DNA of 64,000 nucleotides from assembly GCF_026151345.1 (NCBI RefSeq), contig NZ_JAMQPR010000001.1, positions 3,234,676-3,298,675 of the forward strand, read 5' to 3'. This DNA is from Leptospira paudalimensis. Its GTDB lineage: Bacteria > Spirochaetota > Leptospiria > Leptospirales > Leptospiraceae. Positions 26,417 to 36,464 of this stretch are shown piece by piece. Below the pieces are notes generated by a model. The model was not told the DNA's origin. It saw only the letters and a program-made list of their open reading frames with translations, and ran no database searches. The stretch's first letter is position 1; the number at the start of each line of letters is the position of its first letter. The translations under genes and the position numbers were made by a program.

Positions 26417-28360
26417 TTGATCCAATTCATCCAAATCCACCAACACTTCGGTCCTAAAGTCCTCTTTGAGGGTTTTAGCTGGCATATCAAACCTGGCTGC
26501 CGCGTTGCCCTTGTCGGTCCCAATGGTTCTGGAAAAACCACACTTTTCCAAATGGCTGCAGGGAAACTGAAACCCGAATCGGGAGAAGTGATTCGTTCCA
26601 AACATACTGTTTTATCCCTCTTCCAACAGATTCCTGAATTTAATCCGGATACGTCTGTGATTGAAACCGTTCTCGATGAAAACAAATTGTATGCGGAATA
26701 TGATGCCAAACGAAAGGCCATCGAATCCAAGTTTGAAACCACTGACCACGAAGATCCAGAATTTGAAACATTACTCCACGATCAGAGTGATTTAGAGGAA
26801 TTTGCCCACTTACACGACTTACACGGTCTCGAAGCTCGCGCGAAAAAAATTCTATCGGGACTTGGTTTTGCCACTACAGACTTCACGAGAAAAACAAAAG
26901 AGTTTTCTCCAGGATACCACCATCGTATCGGTCTTGCGATTGCCCTACTCAATCCACATAATTTATTACTTTTAGATGAGCCAACAAACCATTTGGATGA
27001 TAAAACCAAATCATGGTTAGCTGATTTTCTAGTTTCCCAAAACCAGGCCTTTGTACTTGTCACACATGACCCTGAATTTTTAAACCAAACAGTTGATACT
27101 ATTATTGAAATCAATCCACATGGAACGTTTGAATTCCAAGGAAGTTTGGAAGAGTTTTTTGAAGCCAAAAACGAAATCCAAGAAAAACTTAAAGTGCAAT
27201 TTGAAAAAGAAGAAACGTATTTAAAATCACGTATGGAATGGGTGGAACGTTTCCGAGCCCAAGCTACAAAAGCAAGACAAGTACAGTCTGTCATCAAACG
27301 TCTGGAAAAACGGGACAAAGTAGACAATCCAGAAGATAGTTTTTGGAACCAAAAACCAGACTACCAATTCCAATTTGTCCCTTCCAGTAATATCATCTTA
27401 CGATTAGAACATGCATCTTTCTCCTATCCAGACCGAAACACAGGTGAGAAAAAAACCATTTTTGAAAATGCAGAAATTGAAATTTCTGCTGGCGATAAAG
27501 TGGCGCTCGTTGGTCCCAATGGAGCAGGTAAATCAACCCTCATGCGCTGTTTGTTAGAACAACACAAACTTGATACGGGAAAATTGTATTATGGTCCTAA
27601 AACCAAACTTGGTTATTTTTCACAAACCCACGGGGAAGATTTGGATGAATCACTGAACCTAGTGGAAACTGTCCTTAAAAAATACCCAGAACTGAATGAA
27701 GAAAAAGCAAGGACCCTTCTTGGGCATTTTGCATTTCCTGGAGACGGAGTTTTTAAGTCCGTAAAACATCTATCAGGTGGGGAACAAAGCCGCCTTCGTT
27801 TGGCACTTCTTGTCAATCATCCGTCCAATTGTTTATTTTTAGATGAACCAACAAACCACCTGGACATCGTCATCCGAGAAGCCATCAAACGTGCTCTCAT
27901 CGATTTTCCGGGAAGCCTACTCATCATCAGCCACGACCCCGATTTTATGAAGGGACTTTGTAACCGCACCTTCCAACTCTCAGGTGGAGAATTAAAAAAC
28001 CTAAATTGTAGTTTTGACGATTACCTCAAATTCCACAAAGAAGACGAATTGGGTACAAATGCTAAGGACCAAACTTCCTCCAAATCAAAAAATGAGGAAA
28101 AAAAGCCCAATCCCCAAGCAAGCAAAAACAAACGAAAAAAATTAGAAAAAGAAATTTCCGATTTGGAAGTCCAAATAGAGAGACTGGAAAAAAATAAAAA
28201 AGACAAAGAAGAACTTTTACAGGACCCTGAGTTCTTTAAAAACAGAAGTTTTCAGTTGGAAATGGACACTTATAACGATATTAAAAGAGAAATCTCTCTC
28301 CTAACCAAACGTTGGGAGGAGGCAACAATAGAACTAGAGGAAATGGGCGGAGTTACATAA
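26417..28360 (+). CDS. ABC-F family ATPase (Uup/YheS-like)
   Basis: 647 residues from TTG at 26417; no ATG or GTG is in frame between it and the stop at 26369. Two ABC domains: the first with Walker A GPNGSGKTT and Walker B LLLLDEPTNHLDD, the second with GPNGAGKST, LSGGEQSRLRLALL and LFLDEPTNHLD. In the first domain the LSGGQ signature is replaced by FSPGYHHR. A linker of about 80 charged residues joins them, and a C-terminal coiled coil (KRKKLEKEISDLEVQIERLEK) follows, as in Uup. ABC-F proteins lack membrane domains and act on ribosomes. The rhodanese gene follows with the TAATG overlap. Confidence 0.93.
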   Translation: MIQFIQIHQHFGPKVLFEGFSWHIKPGCRVALVGPNGSGKTTLFQMAAGKLKPESGEVIRSKHTVLSLFQQIPEFNPDTSVIETVLDENKLYAEYDAKRKAIESKFETTDHEDPEFETLLHDQSDLEEFAHLHDLHGLEARAKKILSGLGFATTDFTRKTKEFSPGYHHRIGLAIALLNPHNLLLLDEPTNHLDDKTKSWLADFLVSQNQAFVLVTHDPEFLNQTVDTIIEINPHGTFEFQGSLEEFFEAKNEIQEKLKVQFEKEETYLKSRMEWVERFRAQATKARQVQSVIKRLEKRDKVDNPEDSFWNQKPDYQFQFVPSSNIILRLEHASFSYPDRNTGEKKTIFENAEIEISAGDKVALVGPNGAGKSTLMRCLLEQHKLDTGKLYYGPKTKLGYFSQTHGEDLDESLNLVETVLKKYPELNEEKARTLLGHFAFPGDGVFKSVKHLSGGEQSRLRLALLVNHPSNCLFLDEPTNHLDIVIREAIKRALIDFPGSLLIISHDPDFMKGLCNRTFQLSGGELKNLNCSFDDYLKFHKEDELGTNAKDQTSSKSKNEEKKPNPQASKNKRKKLEKEISDLEVQIERLEKNKKDKEELLQDPEFFKNRSFQLEMDTYNDIKREISLLTKRWEEATIELEEMGGVT

Positions 28361-28701
28361 TGGTACCGGAAATCGATGTTGTCAGTTTTAAAAAACGTCT
28401 GGATGCAAGAGCGGAAGGAAAGGATGATTTTTTTGTTTTGGATGTACGAAATCCGAATGAACAACAAATCGCACTCGTACCGGGTACAGACAAACTCATT
28501 CCCGTGAGTGAACTTGCAGCAAGGATTGAAGAAATCAAAAGCCAAATTGACAAAGAAATTTTGGTTTATTGTCGTTCTGGTGGAAGATCAGGGATGGCTT
28601 GCGGGATTTTGGCACAAGCTGGATTTAAATCTTATAAAAATGTTGCTGGGGGAATCCTTGCCTATTCTGACCTAGTTGATCCTAACATGCAAAAGTATTA
28701 A
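28360..28701 (+). CDS. Rhodanese-domain protein
   Basis: 113 residues from the ATG at 28360, whose A is the last base of the ABC-F stop (TAATG), indicating translational coupling. Single-domain rhodanese: FVLDVRNPNEQQIALVPGT, then LVYCRSGGRSGMACGIL with the active-site cysteine in CRSGGRS, and a C-terminal AGGILAYSD. Such proteins carry persulfide sulfur; acceptor unknown. It is followed two bases later by the DAHP synthase gene in the same direction, so the three genes form one unit. Confidence 0.93.
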   Translation: MVPEIDVVSFKKRLDARAEGKDDFFVLDVRNPNEQQIALVPGTDKLIPVSELAARIEEIKSQIDKEILVYCRSGGRSGMACGILAQAGFKSYKNVAGGILAYSDLVDPNMQKY

Positions 28702-28703
28702 TT

Positions 28704-29753
28704 ATGAAACCAACTGCGAATTTAAGAATTTTAGAACAACACAGTCTCATTCCACCTTCCGTTTTGATAGAAGAACTTCCTTTAACTGATGAAGCTTCTG
28801 ATGTTGTTGTCAGAACCAGAAGCCAAATTTCAGACATCATTCACGGAAAAGACGACAAGCGTATGTTAGTTGTAGTAGGACCTTGTTCCGTTCACGACAT
28901 TGGCGCTGTCATGGAATATGCAGAAAAGTTAAAACCAAAAATCAAAGAGTTTGAAAAAGAACTTCTCATAGTGATGAGAGTGTATTTTGAAAAACCAAGA
29001 ACCACTGTTGGTTGGAAAGGTCTTATCAACGATCCTGATTTAGATGGATCCTTTCATATCAACAAAGGATTACAACTTGCCCGTAAACTTTTATTAGATC
29101 TAAACAAAATGGGAATCCCTTGTGGTACCGAATTTTTGGATGTGATCTCCCCTCAATACATTGCTGACCTCGTAGCTTGGGGAGCCATTGGTGCAAGGAC
29201 CACTGAAAGCCAAGTCCACCGTGAATTGGCATCTGGACTCTCCGCACCAATTGGATTTAAGAATGGTACCGATGGGAATGTTCAAATTGCAATTGATGCC
29301 ATTCGTTCTGCAAGTTCCAGCCACCATTTTCTATCTGTGACCAACCAAGGTAGCAGTGCGATTTTTAAAACTGCCGGAAACAAAGATACACATGTGATCT
29401 TACGTGGAGGGAACAAAGGACCTAACTTCGATGAGGCTTCTGTGAATGAAGTGGGTGCCCAAATTGAAAAAGCGGGTCTCCCACCAAAAGTGATGGTGGA
29501 CTGTTCCCATGGCAATAGCCAAAAGGACTTTCGCAAACAACCGAGTGTTGTGGATTCTGTATCGGAACAATTTTCGAAAGGAAGCAAATACATTCTTGGT
29601 GTGATGGTTGAAAGTCACTTAAAAGAAGGAAACCAATCCATCGACGCCAAACCATTGATTTATGGGCAATCAATTACCGATGCTTGTGTGTCTTGGGAAA
29701 CAACGGTTCCCATGTTTGAAAAACTAGCTGAGGCAGCAAACAAACGTAAATAA
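28704..29753 (+). CDS. aroF: 3-deoxy-7-phosphoheptulonate synthase (class I)
   Basis: 349 residues, matching AroF/AroG/AroH of about 350. Diagnostic motifs: VVGPCSVHD, KPRTTVGWKG, GARTTESQVHRELASGLS, GFKNGTDG and MVDCSHGNSQKD. It condenses phosphoenolpyruvate and erythrose-4-phosphate as the first step of the shikimate pathway. Feedback sensitivity (Tyr, Phe or Trp) cannot be read from the sequence. The start has no strong ribosome site and lies two bases after the rhodanese stop, suggesting reinitiation. Convergent with panB. Confidence 0.96.
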   Translation: MKPTANLRILEQHSLIPPSVLIEELPLTDEASDVVVRTRSQISDIIHGKDDKRMLVVVGPCSVHDIGAVMEYAEKLKPKIKEFEKELLIVMRVYFEKPRTTVGWKGLINDPDLDGSFHINKGLQLARKLLLDLNKMGIPCGTEFLDVISPQYIADLVAWGAIGARTTESQVHRELASGLSAPIGFKNGTDGNVQIAIDAIRSASSSHHFLSVTNQGSSAIFKTAGNKDTHVILRGGNKGPNFDEASVNEVGAQIEKAGLPPKVMVDCSHGNSQKDFRKQPSVVDSVSEQFSKGSKYILGVMVESHLKEGNQSIDAKPLIYGQSITDACVSWETTVPMFEKLAEAANKRK

Positions 29754-29793
29754 GACTGCTCTCTCTCCGAGGTTTATGAATGTTTTTTGATGA

Positions 29794-30600
29794 TTATTGA
29801 TCTAAAAACACATGGGCTTCGGAAGGGTATTCTCTTTTCGTCACTTCCTTGTGGTAGGCATTCACTGCTTCTTTCACTGCCCCACTTAAGTTCCCAAATT
29901 TCTTTAAAAACTTCGGATGGAAATCTTCATTCAAACCCAGTAGGTCTTGCATCACAAGGACTTGGCCTGAGGTATACTTTCCTGCTCCAATCCCAATGGT
30001 AGGAATGCGAATCGATTCTGTGATTTCTTTTCCTAAAGATTCGGGCACCATCTCGAGTAACAAAGCAAAGGCGCCAGCTTCCGCAATTTCTCTGGATTTA
30101 CGGATCATTTTGTTCCGTGCTGCTTCTGTTTTCCCTTGGACACGGTGCCCGCCAAGAGTATGTACCGATTGAGGGGTAAGTCCTAAATGGGCAAACACAG
30201 GGATTCCTGATTCGGTCATTCGTTTTGTGAGTTCGATGATAAAGTCAGAGTCCCCTTCCAGTTTCACACAGGAAGCATTGGTTTCTTTTAACACTCGGCC
30301 GGCGGAACGAATCCCTTCTTCGATAGAGGTTTGGTAAGATAAAAATGGTAAATCGGCAATGATCGTTTTGTCAGGTGCCCCTTTACAAACCGCTTTTGTG
30401 TGGTAAATGATCTCATCGAGTGTGACAGGAAGTGTGGACTGATTTCCTTGGATCACCATTCCAAGCGAGTCACCCACAAGAAGGCAATCCACATCCGTAC
30501 GATTAAAAAGAGTCGCAAAGGTATAATCATAACAGGTGATGACAGAGATTGGTTCCCCCGCATCGTATTTCTTTTTATACTGTAGAATAATGTTTTTCAT
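29794..30600 (-). CDS. panB: 3-methyl-2-oxobutanoate hydroxymethyltransferase
   Basis: 268 residues. PanB motifs are complete: SVITCYDYTFATLF, VGDSLGMVIQGNQSTLPVTLDEIIYH, ASCVKLEGD, AHLGLTPQSVHTLGG and IGIGAGKYTSGQVLV. It transfers a hydroxymethyl group from methylene-THF to 2-ketoisovalerate, giving ketopantoate for pantothenate/CoA synthesis; Mg2+ dependent. The start overlaps folK by 26 bases, so panB and the folate enzyme FolK are coupled, which is sensible because PanB consumes a folate cofactor. Confidence 0.97.
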   Translation of the reverse strand: MKNIILQYKKKYDAGEPISVITCYDYTFATLFNRTDVDCLLVGDSLGMVIQGNQSTLPVTLDEIIYHTKAVCKGAPDKTIIADLPFLSYQTSIEEGIRSAGRVLKETNASCVKLEGDSDFIIELTKRMTESGIPVFAHLGLTPQSVHTLGGHRVQGKTEAARNKMIRKSREIAEAGAFALLLEMVPESLGKEITESIRIPTIGIGAGKYTSGQVLVMQDLLGLNEDFHPKFLKKFGNLSGAVKEAVNAYHKEVTKREYPSEAHVFLDQ

Positions 30601-31048
30601 GGTTTAGTTCCGAAAAAAGAGCATACACACCAATTTCACCCATATCCGTTAACAATTGTTTGATGAATGGTCTTGAATAAAGGGAATGGTGGGGTAAATG
30701 TAAAAAATCAGTTTTCATCACAACAGCCTCATAAGTGAGAATGTCGATGTCAATTTCACGTGGTCCTTTCCAAGACCTTCGTTTGCGTCCTAATTTGTCT
30801 TCAATCCCTTGGAGTGAATCGAGTAAACATGGTAGTGTAAACGCAGAAGAAACCATTACCTTTACAATTTGATTTAAGAAGTAAGGTTGGTTTGTGTTTT
30901 CGAGAGGTGCAGTTTCCAATCGTTCCGATTGTTTTAAAATCTGTAACTCTGGTAAGGTGGAGATTTCCCATATTGCCTGGTCCATAAAATGGTGCCTATC
31001 TCCGATGTTGGAACCCAAAGAAAGAAAGGCAATATTGGAATACTTCAT
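30575..31048 (-). CDS. folK: 2-amino-4-hydroxy-6-hydroxymethyldihydropteridine pyrophosphokinase
   Basis: 157 residues, typical HPPK size. LSLGSNIGDRHHFMDQAI at the start and RRSWKGPREIDIDIL with the catalytic DxD in the middle are the two signature blocks; LPHHSLYSRPFI follows. It transfers pyrophosphate from ATP to the pterin in folate synthesis. The start is four bases after the stop of the DnaC-like gene and the end overlaps panB, so the order DnaC-like, folK, panB is one operon. Confidence 0.95.
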   Translation of the reverse strand: MKYSNIAFLSLGSNIGDRHHFMDQAIWEISTLPELQILKQSERLETAPLENTNQPYFLNQIVKVMVSSAFTLPCLLDSLQGIEDKLGRKRRSWKGPREIDIDILTYEAVVMKTDFLHLPHHSLYSRPFIKQLLTDMGEIGVYALFSELNHEKHYSTV

Positions 31049-31052
31049 GGTC

Positions 31053-31922
31053 TTACCTCTTCACAAACTTCGTGCGATAATCAGGGCATTTTAACTCAAT
31101 TTCTTTTGTCATTTCCATGAGTCGTGAGTAAATCCGACCTTGGCCACGGTCTCTCCATTCCACAAGAGAGTGATTGGATGTGAGAAGAGTGAGTTTTTCT
31201 TGTTCATAACGACTATCAATCAGGTCGTATAACTTACGATTGTTGAATTCTGATTCCTTTTGGACACCAAAGTCATCGATCACAAGTACATCTACATTGG
31301 CAAATTCACGTTCGATGGAACGTTCTTGCCCATGCGTTTCGCTATCAGATTGGTAAGTATCGCGAATCGCAGACAAAAAGTCTTTGTTTACTTTTGCATA
31401 CTTACAGGTAATTCCATACCGAAAGATCAGTTCGTTTAGAATGACACAAGCCAGTAAGGTTTTTCCAGAACCTGTCCCACCCCAAAGGTAAAACCCCTGT
31501 GGTGTAAAATCTGCATTCTTAAATTTATGAACGAGTTCGTTTGCCCAGTCGTGGGCAATGATAAATGACATATCAGGGTCGTTTGCTGTGTCCCCAATGT
31601 CGATTGTGGATAAAAATTGAAACCGGTAACGTGCCGGTATGTTGGCTTTTTCTACCAGAGTTTCTAAATTGCGAAGGGAAAACCTTGCATTATGACAGAC
31701 ACAAGGGAGCATTTTGTCCAATTTACGGTCGAAAGACATAAAAGGGGGTTGGCCTTTCGCCTCACATGTGTTACAGTCACTGCCGATACAATGGCATAAA
31801 ACAAGTGCTCCAGAACGAGATCCCCTCACATGTTCTGCTAAGGTAATGCCCACTCCACCGCAGGTTTTACATTGCGGATTACCGTCTCGGATCGAAGTAA
31901 TTTCGGATAAATTCATCTCCAA
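31053..31922 (-). CDS. DnaC/IstB-type AAA+ ATPase with N-terminal cysteine-rich zinc domain
   Basis: 289 residues. The N-terminal 70 hold several metal-type cysteine pairs: CKTCGGVG, LCHCIG, CNTCEA and CVCH, looking like a DnaJ-type zinc finger. The C-terminal 190 form a DnaC-like AAA+ domain with Walker A GGTGSGKTLLA, Walker B VLVIDDFGVQ, and sensor LLTSNHSL, ending with a basic segment. Similar proteins load replicative helicase or act as primosome/transposition ATPases; no transposase is nearby, so the helicase-loader-like role is favoured, but unproven. First gene of the folK/panB unit. Confidence 0.8.
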   Translation of the reverse strand: MEMNLSEITSIRDGNPQCKTCGGVGITLAEHVRGSRSGALVLCHCIGSDCNTCEAKGQPPFMSFDRKLDKMLPCVCHNARFSLRNLETLVEKANIPARYRFQFLSTIDIGDTANDPDMSFIIAHDWANELVHKFKNADFTPQGFYLWGGTGSGKTLLACVILNELIFRYGITCKYAKVNKDFLSAIRDTYQSDSETHGQERSIEREFANVDVLVIDDFGVQKESEFNNRKLYDLIDSRYEQEKLTLLTSNHSLVEWRDRGQGRIYSRLMEMTKEIELKCPDYRTKFVKR

Positions 31923-32074
31923 TGAGCAATCTTCCTGAAAACACTAGGCTGTCAAGGAATGAGAATTTTTGGGTCTGAATCGACTTATGTCCCTTTAAAA
32001 CAAAGGGTTTCCGAAGAAAAAGTTCACATTTAGGTTTTTTTCCTCTTTAATTCGTTATTATTGACTCTTCCCAA

Positions 32075-32082
32075 TCCGATAC
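32075..32082 (+). promoter_or_regulatory. Possible sigma-28 (FliA)-like -10 box upstream of probable fcpA
   Basis: TCCGATAC at 32075-32082 matches the GCCGATAA box of flagellar sigma factors at six of eight positions, 68 bases before the fcpA start. The partner box 11 bases upstream is poor (TATTATTG). A TTGACT at 32061-32066 also allows a sigma-70 reading. Low confidence. Confidence 0.25.
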
Positions 32083-32125
32083 TTTCATTGAAGAAATAGA
32101 TAAACCTATTTGTTCAAAATATTGA

Positions 32126-33052
<927 letters not shown>

Positions 33053-33079
33053 TCCCGAATACATCTCTTTCAATGAGAA

Positions 33080-33107
33080 AGCCCGGTTTAAAACCCCGGG
33101 CTTTTTT
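33080..33107 (+). terminator. Terminator after probable fcpA
   Basis: GCCCGG (33081-33086) pairs with CCGGGC (33096-33101) over a short A/T loop, followed by six T residues (33102-33107). Strong intrinsic terminator. Confidence 0.88.
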
Positions 33108-33135
33108 GTTTGGAGTGAATTGAATCGTATTACTA

Positions 33136-35679
33136 CTATTTAATTTCCTTAAGCACCGTCTTTGTTGGCAATCGAAAGAAACTAAAAAGCCCTAAGCTAT
33201 ACAAAGTCACCGTCACAAAACAAATTCCCATAAATACCAAACAAAGTTGTCCATAAGGATACACACTGCGAAGTTCCAACACAGATCGGTTTAATACTTC
33301 ATTGGATCCCACTGCATACACAAGTCCTAGGAAAAACGAAATCACGGAAACAAGGAATGCCTCTCGTAAAAAATGTTTTCTCATAAAACGACTGTTTGCT
33401 CCAATCACACGTAAGAGTGCAAATTCCCGTTTTCGTTCGGATTGGCTTGCATAGAGTGTGGTAAAGACAAGTACAAAAGATGCAGCGAGGATAAACATCG
33501 TCATAAGCGCCATCATTTGTGTTACCTTTTCCAAAATTCCCATAAAGGCTTGGATAGTTTTTTCTGTATCAATCACAGTGATATTGGGAAACTGATTCAC
33601 AATGACCTTTTGTAATTGGTAACGATCCGTTCCGTTGTCAATGAGTAACGATACAATATAAAACCTAGGAGCTTTTTCCAAAATCCCTCTGGAAAATAAC
33701 ACCACAAAGTTTGGTTTCATATCCGCCCAGTTCACCGAACGAAGGTTTGTGATTTTCCCAGTTACTTCTCTCCCTTGTACATTGAAGGTAAGCTCATCCC
33801 CGATGCCCGCTTGTAAATAGGTAGAAAAATCTCGTTCTACGGAAATTTCATTTTGGCTTGATTCTTTCCACCAACTCCCCTTGGTCACTTCTTCTGTATC
33901 ATACAAAGAATCGCGGTAGGACAAAAAGTATTCCCGTGTTCTCGCAGTGGCTCGCCAATTGCGGTCCATTGCATTTTTGATGGTGTCTTCTTTTTTAATA
34001 GGTTCTCCATTTACTTTGGACAAACGAGCTCCAATCACGGGAGCCACATATTGTTTTTCCACAGGAAACTTGGAGATGGCTTGGAGTAGTCCCTCTTTTT
34101 GTGTTTCACGGATATCGAGAAGGAACATGTTAGGCCTTCGTTCGATTTCTCTTGCTCCACTTAACTCAAGTAAACTTTCCTGTAAGATGAGAGAGAGTGT
34201 TAAGATAAAGAGTGCCGATCCAAGACCAATGATGGAGAGGCGAAGGGCACCTGATTTACGTGTGACTTTTTTTGTCACAAGGCTCCACTCCTTTGATAAC
34301 CATCCTAATTTTGAAATTTTTTGAAGGAAAGTTCCAAAGAGTATGTACAATCCGTACACAAGGAGAGGCAAAGTTAACAAAACAAGTGTAAAGAGGGTGC
34401 CCTTAAAGATACTTTCTGTTTCTAAGATCGCAAGACTTGTAAAGAGAATGTATATCAAAACAAAACTTCCAAATTGCCAATAGGAAGAGGATAAATTCCC
34501 ACTTGTTTGTGATTCTACTTCTTTCAGTGCTGCTAAAGGTTTTACCGACCTTGTTTCTAAGACGAGTGGAATCGAAATGAGGAGTGGCAAAATCACACCT
34601 AACACTAAACTCCATAAAAGAGACGATGCAGAAAGTCCAAGGATGAAGTTTGTCCCTACCGAAATGATCCCACTGATATCAGGTAATAAAGATTGGATGA
34701 AGGTTCCAAGTAAAAGTCCAAAGACTGTTCCCAATAGTGAAAGGATCAGAATTTCCGAAAATACTAACAAAAGGATGACATTGGGTTTGGCACCAAGGCA
34801 CATAAGAATCGCAATTTCATTCCGTTTTTCAAGTAACCTTGTGCGAACTGCTGTATACACTGATATGGCTCCGAGAAAAAATCCGGCAAGAGCAAGAAGA
34901 GCCATATAATCAAATGTGTTTTTGATGAACTGTTGGGACCCAGAATTGACTTCTGTATTGTGATAAATGGTTAAGTCTTCTTTGATAAAGGACTCAAACT
35001 CTTTATCCTTCCAATCCAAAGTATCGGTAGTTTCTGGGAATTGTAGATAGATCGTATAACGAATGCGACTGCCTCGTTGCACAAGTCCTGTTTGGATCGC
35101 AGTGTCTTTGCGAATGATAGAACCAGGAGCCGAACCCACAAAGGAACCAACTGCACCTGGTTCTTTTAAAACAATACCAGAAAGGACAAGAAGGCTATCA
35201 CCCAATCGAACTCGATCACCGAGTTTCAGTTTTAAGTTTTCAACTAGTGTAGGATCTAAGAGAACTTGGTTTGGTTTTAAGTTTCGATACGCATTTTCAG
35301 GTTCGGTTTTCATTTCCCCATAAAAAGGATAACCTGTTTCTATCCCTTTGATAAAACTCAGAGAATTTTCAGAGCCAGATTCATTGGAGATCATGGATAA
35401 AAATTGGATCGAAGCACTGGTTTTGGCACCTGCCGGTAGTCGATTTTTCAATAAATCCTTAGCAGATTCAGTGATTTCCTGGGGGGATTGTAAAGCAAGA
35501 TCGGCTCCCATAATGGATTTTGCCTCTTTCCTAATGGCATTGGCCGTATTGTCCTTATAGGAATGGATGCCAATCACAGAACCCACACCGAGTGTGATAG
35601 AGACAACAATGAGGATAGAATACCGAAACCGTGAAAAAAGCTCACGTTTTAAGTAAAAACGAAAGAGGGAAGCCTTCAT
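33136..35679 (-). CDS. ABC transporter permease (FtsX-like, two-lobed)
   Basis: 847 residues. An N-terminal membrane helix (RYSILIVVSITLGVGSVIGIHS) is followed by a large periplasmic domain (about 40-255), then an FtsX-like block (about 260-400), a second set of helices (415-500), a second periplasmic domain and a final FtsX block ending near LFSFFRLPTKTVLKEIK. This layout matches the YbbP/MacB-like duplicated permeases that pair with a LolD-type ATPase. Likely substrates are lipoproteins, lipids or peptides moved out of the inner membrane; no specific one is visible. Its start overlaps the ATPase gene by four bases. Confidence 0.9.
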   Translation of the reverse strand: MKASLFRFYLKRELFSRFRYSILIVVSITLGVGSVIGIHSYKDNTANAIRKEAKSIMGADLALQSPQEITESAKDLLKNRLPAGAKTSASIQFLSMISNESGSENSLSFIKGIETGYPFYGEMKTEPENAYRNLKPNQVLLDPTLVENLKLKLGDRVRLGDSLLVLSGIVLKEPGAVGSFVGSAPGSIIRKDTAIQTGLVQRGSRIRYTIYLQFPETTDTLDWKDKEFESFIKEDLTIYHNTEVNSGSQQFIKNTFDYMALLALAGFFLGAISVYTAVRTRLLEKRNEIAILMCLGAKPNVILLLVFSEILILSLLGTVFGLLLGTFIQSLLPDISGIISVGTNFILGLSASSLLWSLVLGVILPLLISIPLVLETRSVKPLAALKEVESQTSGNLSSSYWQFGSFVLIYILFTSLAILETESIFKGTLFTLVLLTLPLLVYGLYILFGTFLQKISKLGWLSKEWSLVTKKVTRKSGALRLSIIGLGSALFILTLSLILQESLLELSGAREIERRPNMFLLDIRETQKEGLLQAISKFPVEKQYVAPVIGARLSKVNGEPIKKEDTIKNAMDRNWRATARTREYFLSYRDSLYDTEEVTKGSWWKESSQNEISVERDFSTYLQAGIGDELTFNVQGREVTGKITNLRSVNWADMKPNFVVLFSRGILEKAPRFYIVSLLIDNGTDRYQLQKVIVNQFPNITVIDTEKTIQAFMGILEKVTQMMALMTMFILAASFVLVFTTLYASQSERKREFALLRVIGANSRFMRKHFLREAFLVSVISFFLGLVYAVGSNEVLNRSVLELRSVYPYGQLCLVFMGICFVTVTLYSLGLFSFFRLPTKTVLKEIK

Positions 35680-36464
35680 CGACTCACCTTCTTTGTTTGT
35701 TTTGTCGTTTGTTTCTGTTTGGTGGCTCTTTTCAGAGAAGAGGAATTGGACTTAGAAGAATTTTTTCGACTGACCGACGATTTTTTGTTCTTCGAATCCG
35801 AGATGATCTCTCCATCTTTCATCTCGAGCACCCTGTCTGCTAGTTTTGCTACATCCGGATCATGTGTGACCACAACAAGAGTTGTTCCTTGTTTTTTGTT
35901 CCTATACAATAATAGGTCTAATATCGTTTTGCTATTTTTATAATCTAGGTTTGCAGTTGGTTCATCTGCAAAAATAATCTTCGGATCATTCACAAAACTT
36001 CGAGCAATGGCAATCCTTTGCTCTTCTCCACCTGACAGCTGTTTTGGGAAATGTGTTGCACGGTGAGACATAGACACAGATTCCAAAATGGTCTCTGCTT
36101 TTTTTAAGATCTCTTTCTCTGAAAGTGATGATTTTAAGTACAATGGGATCCCAACATTTTCAATTGCATTGAGTCCTGGCAATAATTGGAAGTTTTGAAA
36201 GATAAATCCAATTTGATCGACACGTATATCTGCAAGTTTTGATTCATTTTGTTTGGTGAGATCAATTCCATCGAGTGAAACGATCCCTGTATCAGGTTTA
36301 TCAAGGCCTGCTGCAACACCAAGAAGAGTGGATTTACCTGATCCAGAAGGGCCGATAATCGCTACAAATTCACCAGTTTCCATACGAAATGAAATATTTT
36401 TCAACACATCAATCGTTTCTTCTTCGTTGTGAAATGATTTGAACACATTTTTAAATTCTAACAC
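35676..36464 (-). CDS. ABC transporter ATP-binding protein (LolD-like)
   Basis: 262 residues. Walker A GPSGSGKSTLL, Q-loop FQNFQLLPGLNAIENVGIPL, signature LSGGEEQRIAIARSF, Walker B IIFADEPTANLD and the switch histidine in VVVTHDP are all present, so it is a working LolD/MacB-type ATPase. The C-terminus carries an unusual basic, Ser/Lys-rich tail (about 40 residues, SVSRKNSSKSNSSSLKR and KQKQTTKQTKK) not seen in standard LolD. It is the first gene of a two-gene unit with the FtsX-like permease and faces away from leuS. Confidence 0.93.
   Translation of the reverse strand: MLEFKNVFKSFHNEEETIDVLKNISFRMETGEFVAIIGPSGSGKSTLLGVAAGLDKPDTGIVSLDGIDLTKQNESKLADIRVDQIGFIFQNFQLLPGLNAIENVGIPLYLKSSLSEKEILKKAETILESVSMSHRATHFPKQLSGGEEQRIAIARSFVNDPKIIFADEPTANLDYKNSKTILDLLLYRNKKQGTTLVVVTHDPDVAKLADRVLEMKDGEIISDSKNKKSSVSRKNSSKSNSSSLKRATKQKQTTKQTKKVSR

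Noticed and set aside
34577..34909. 110-codon plus-strand frame inside the FtsX-like permease
   Set aside because: It is fully inside a clear membrane protein gene on the other strand and shows no motif.
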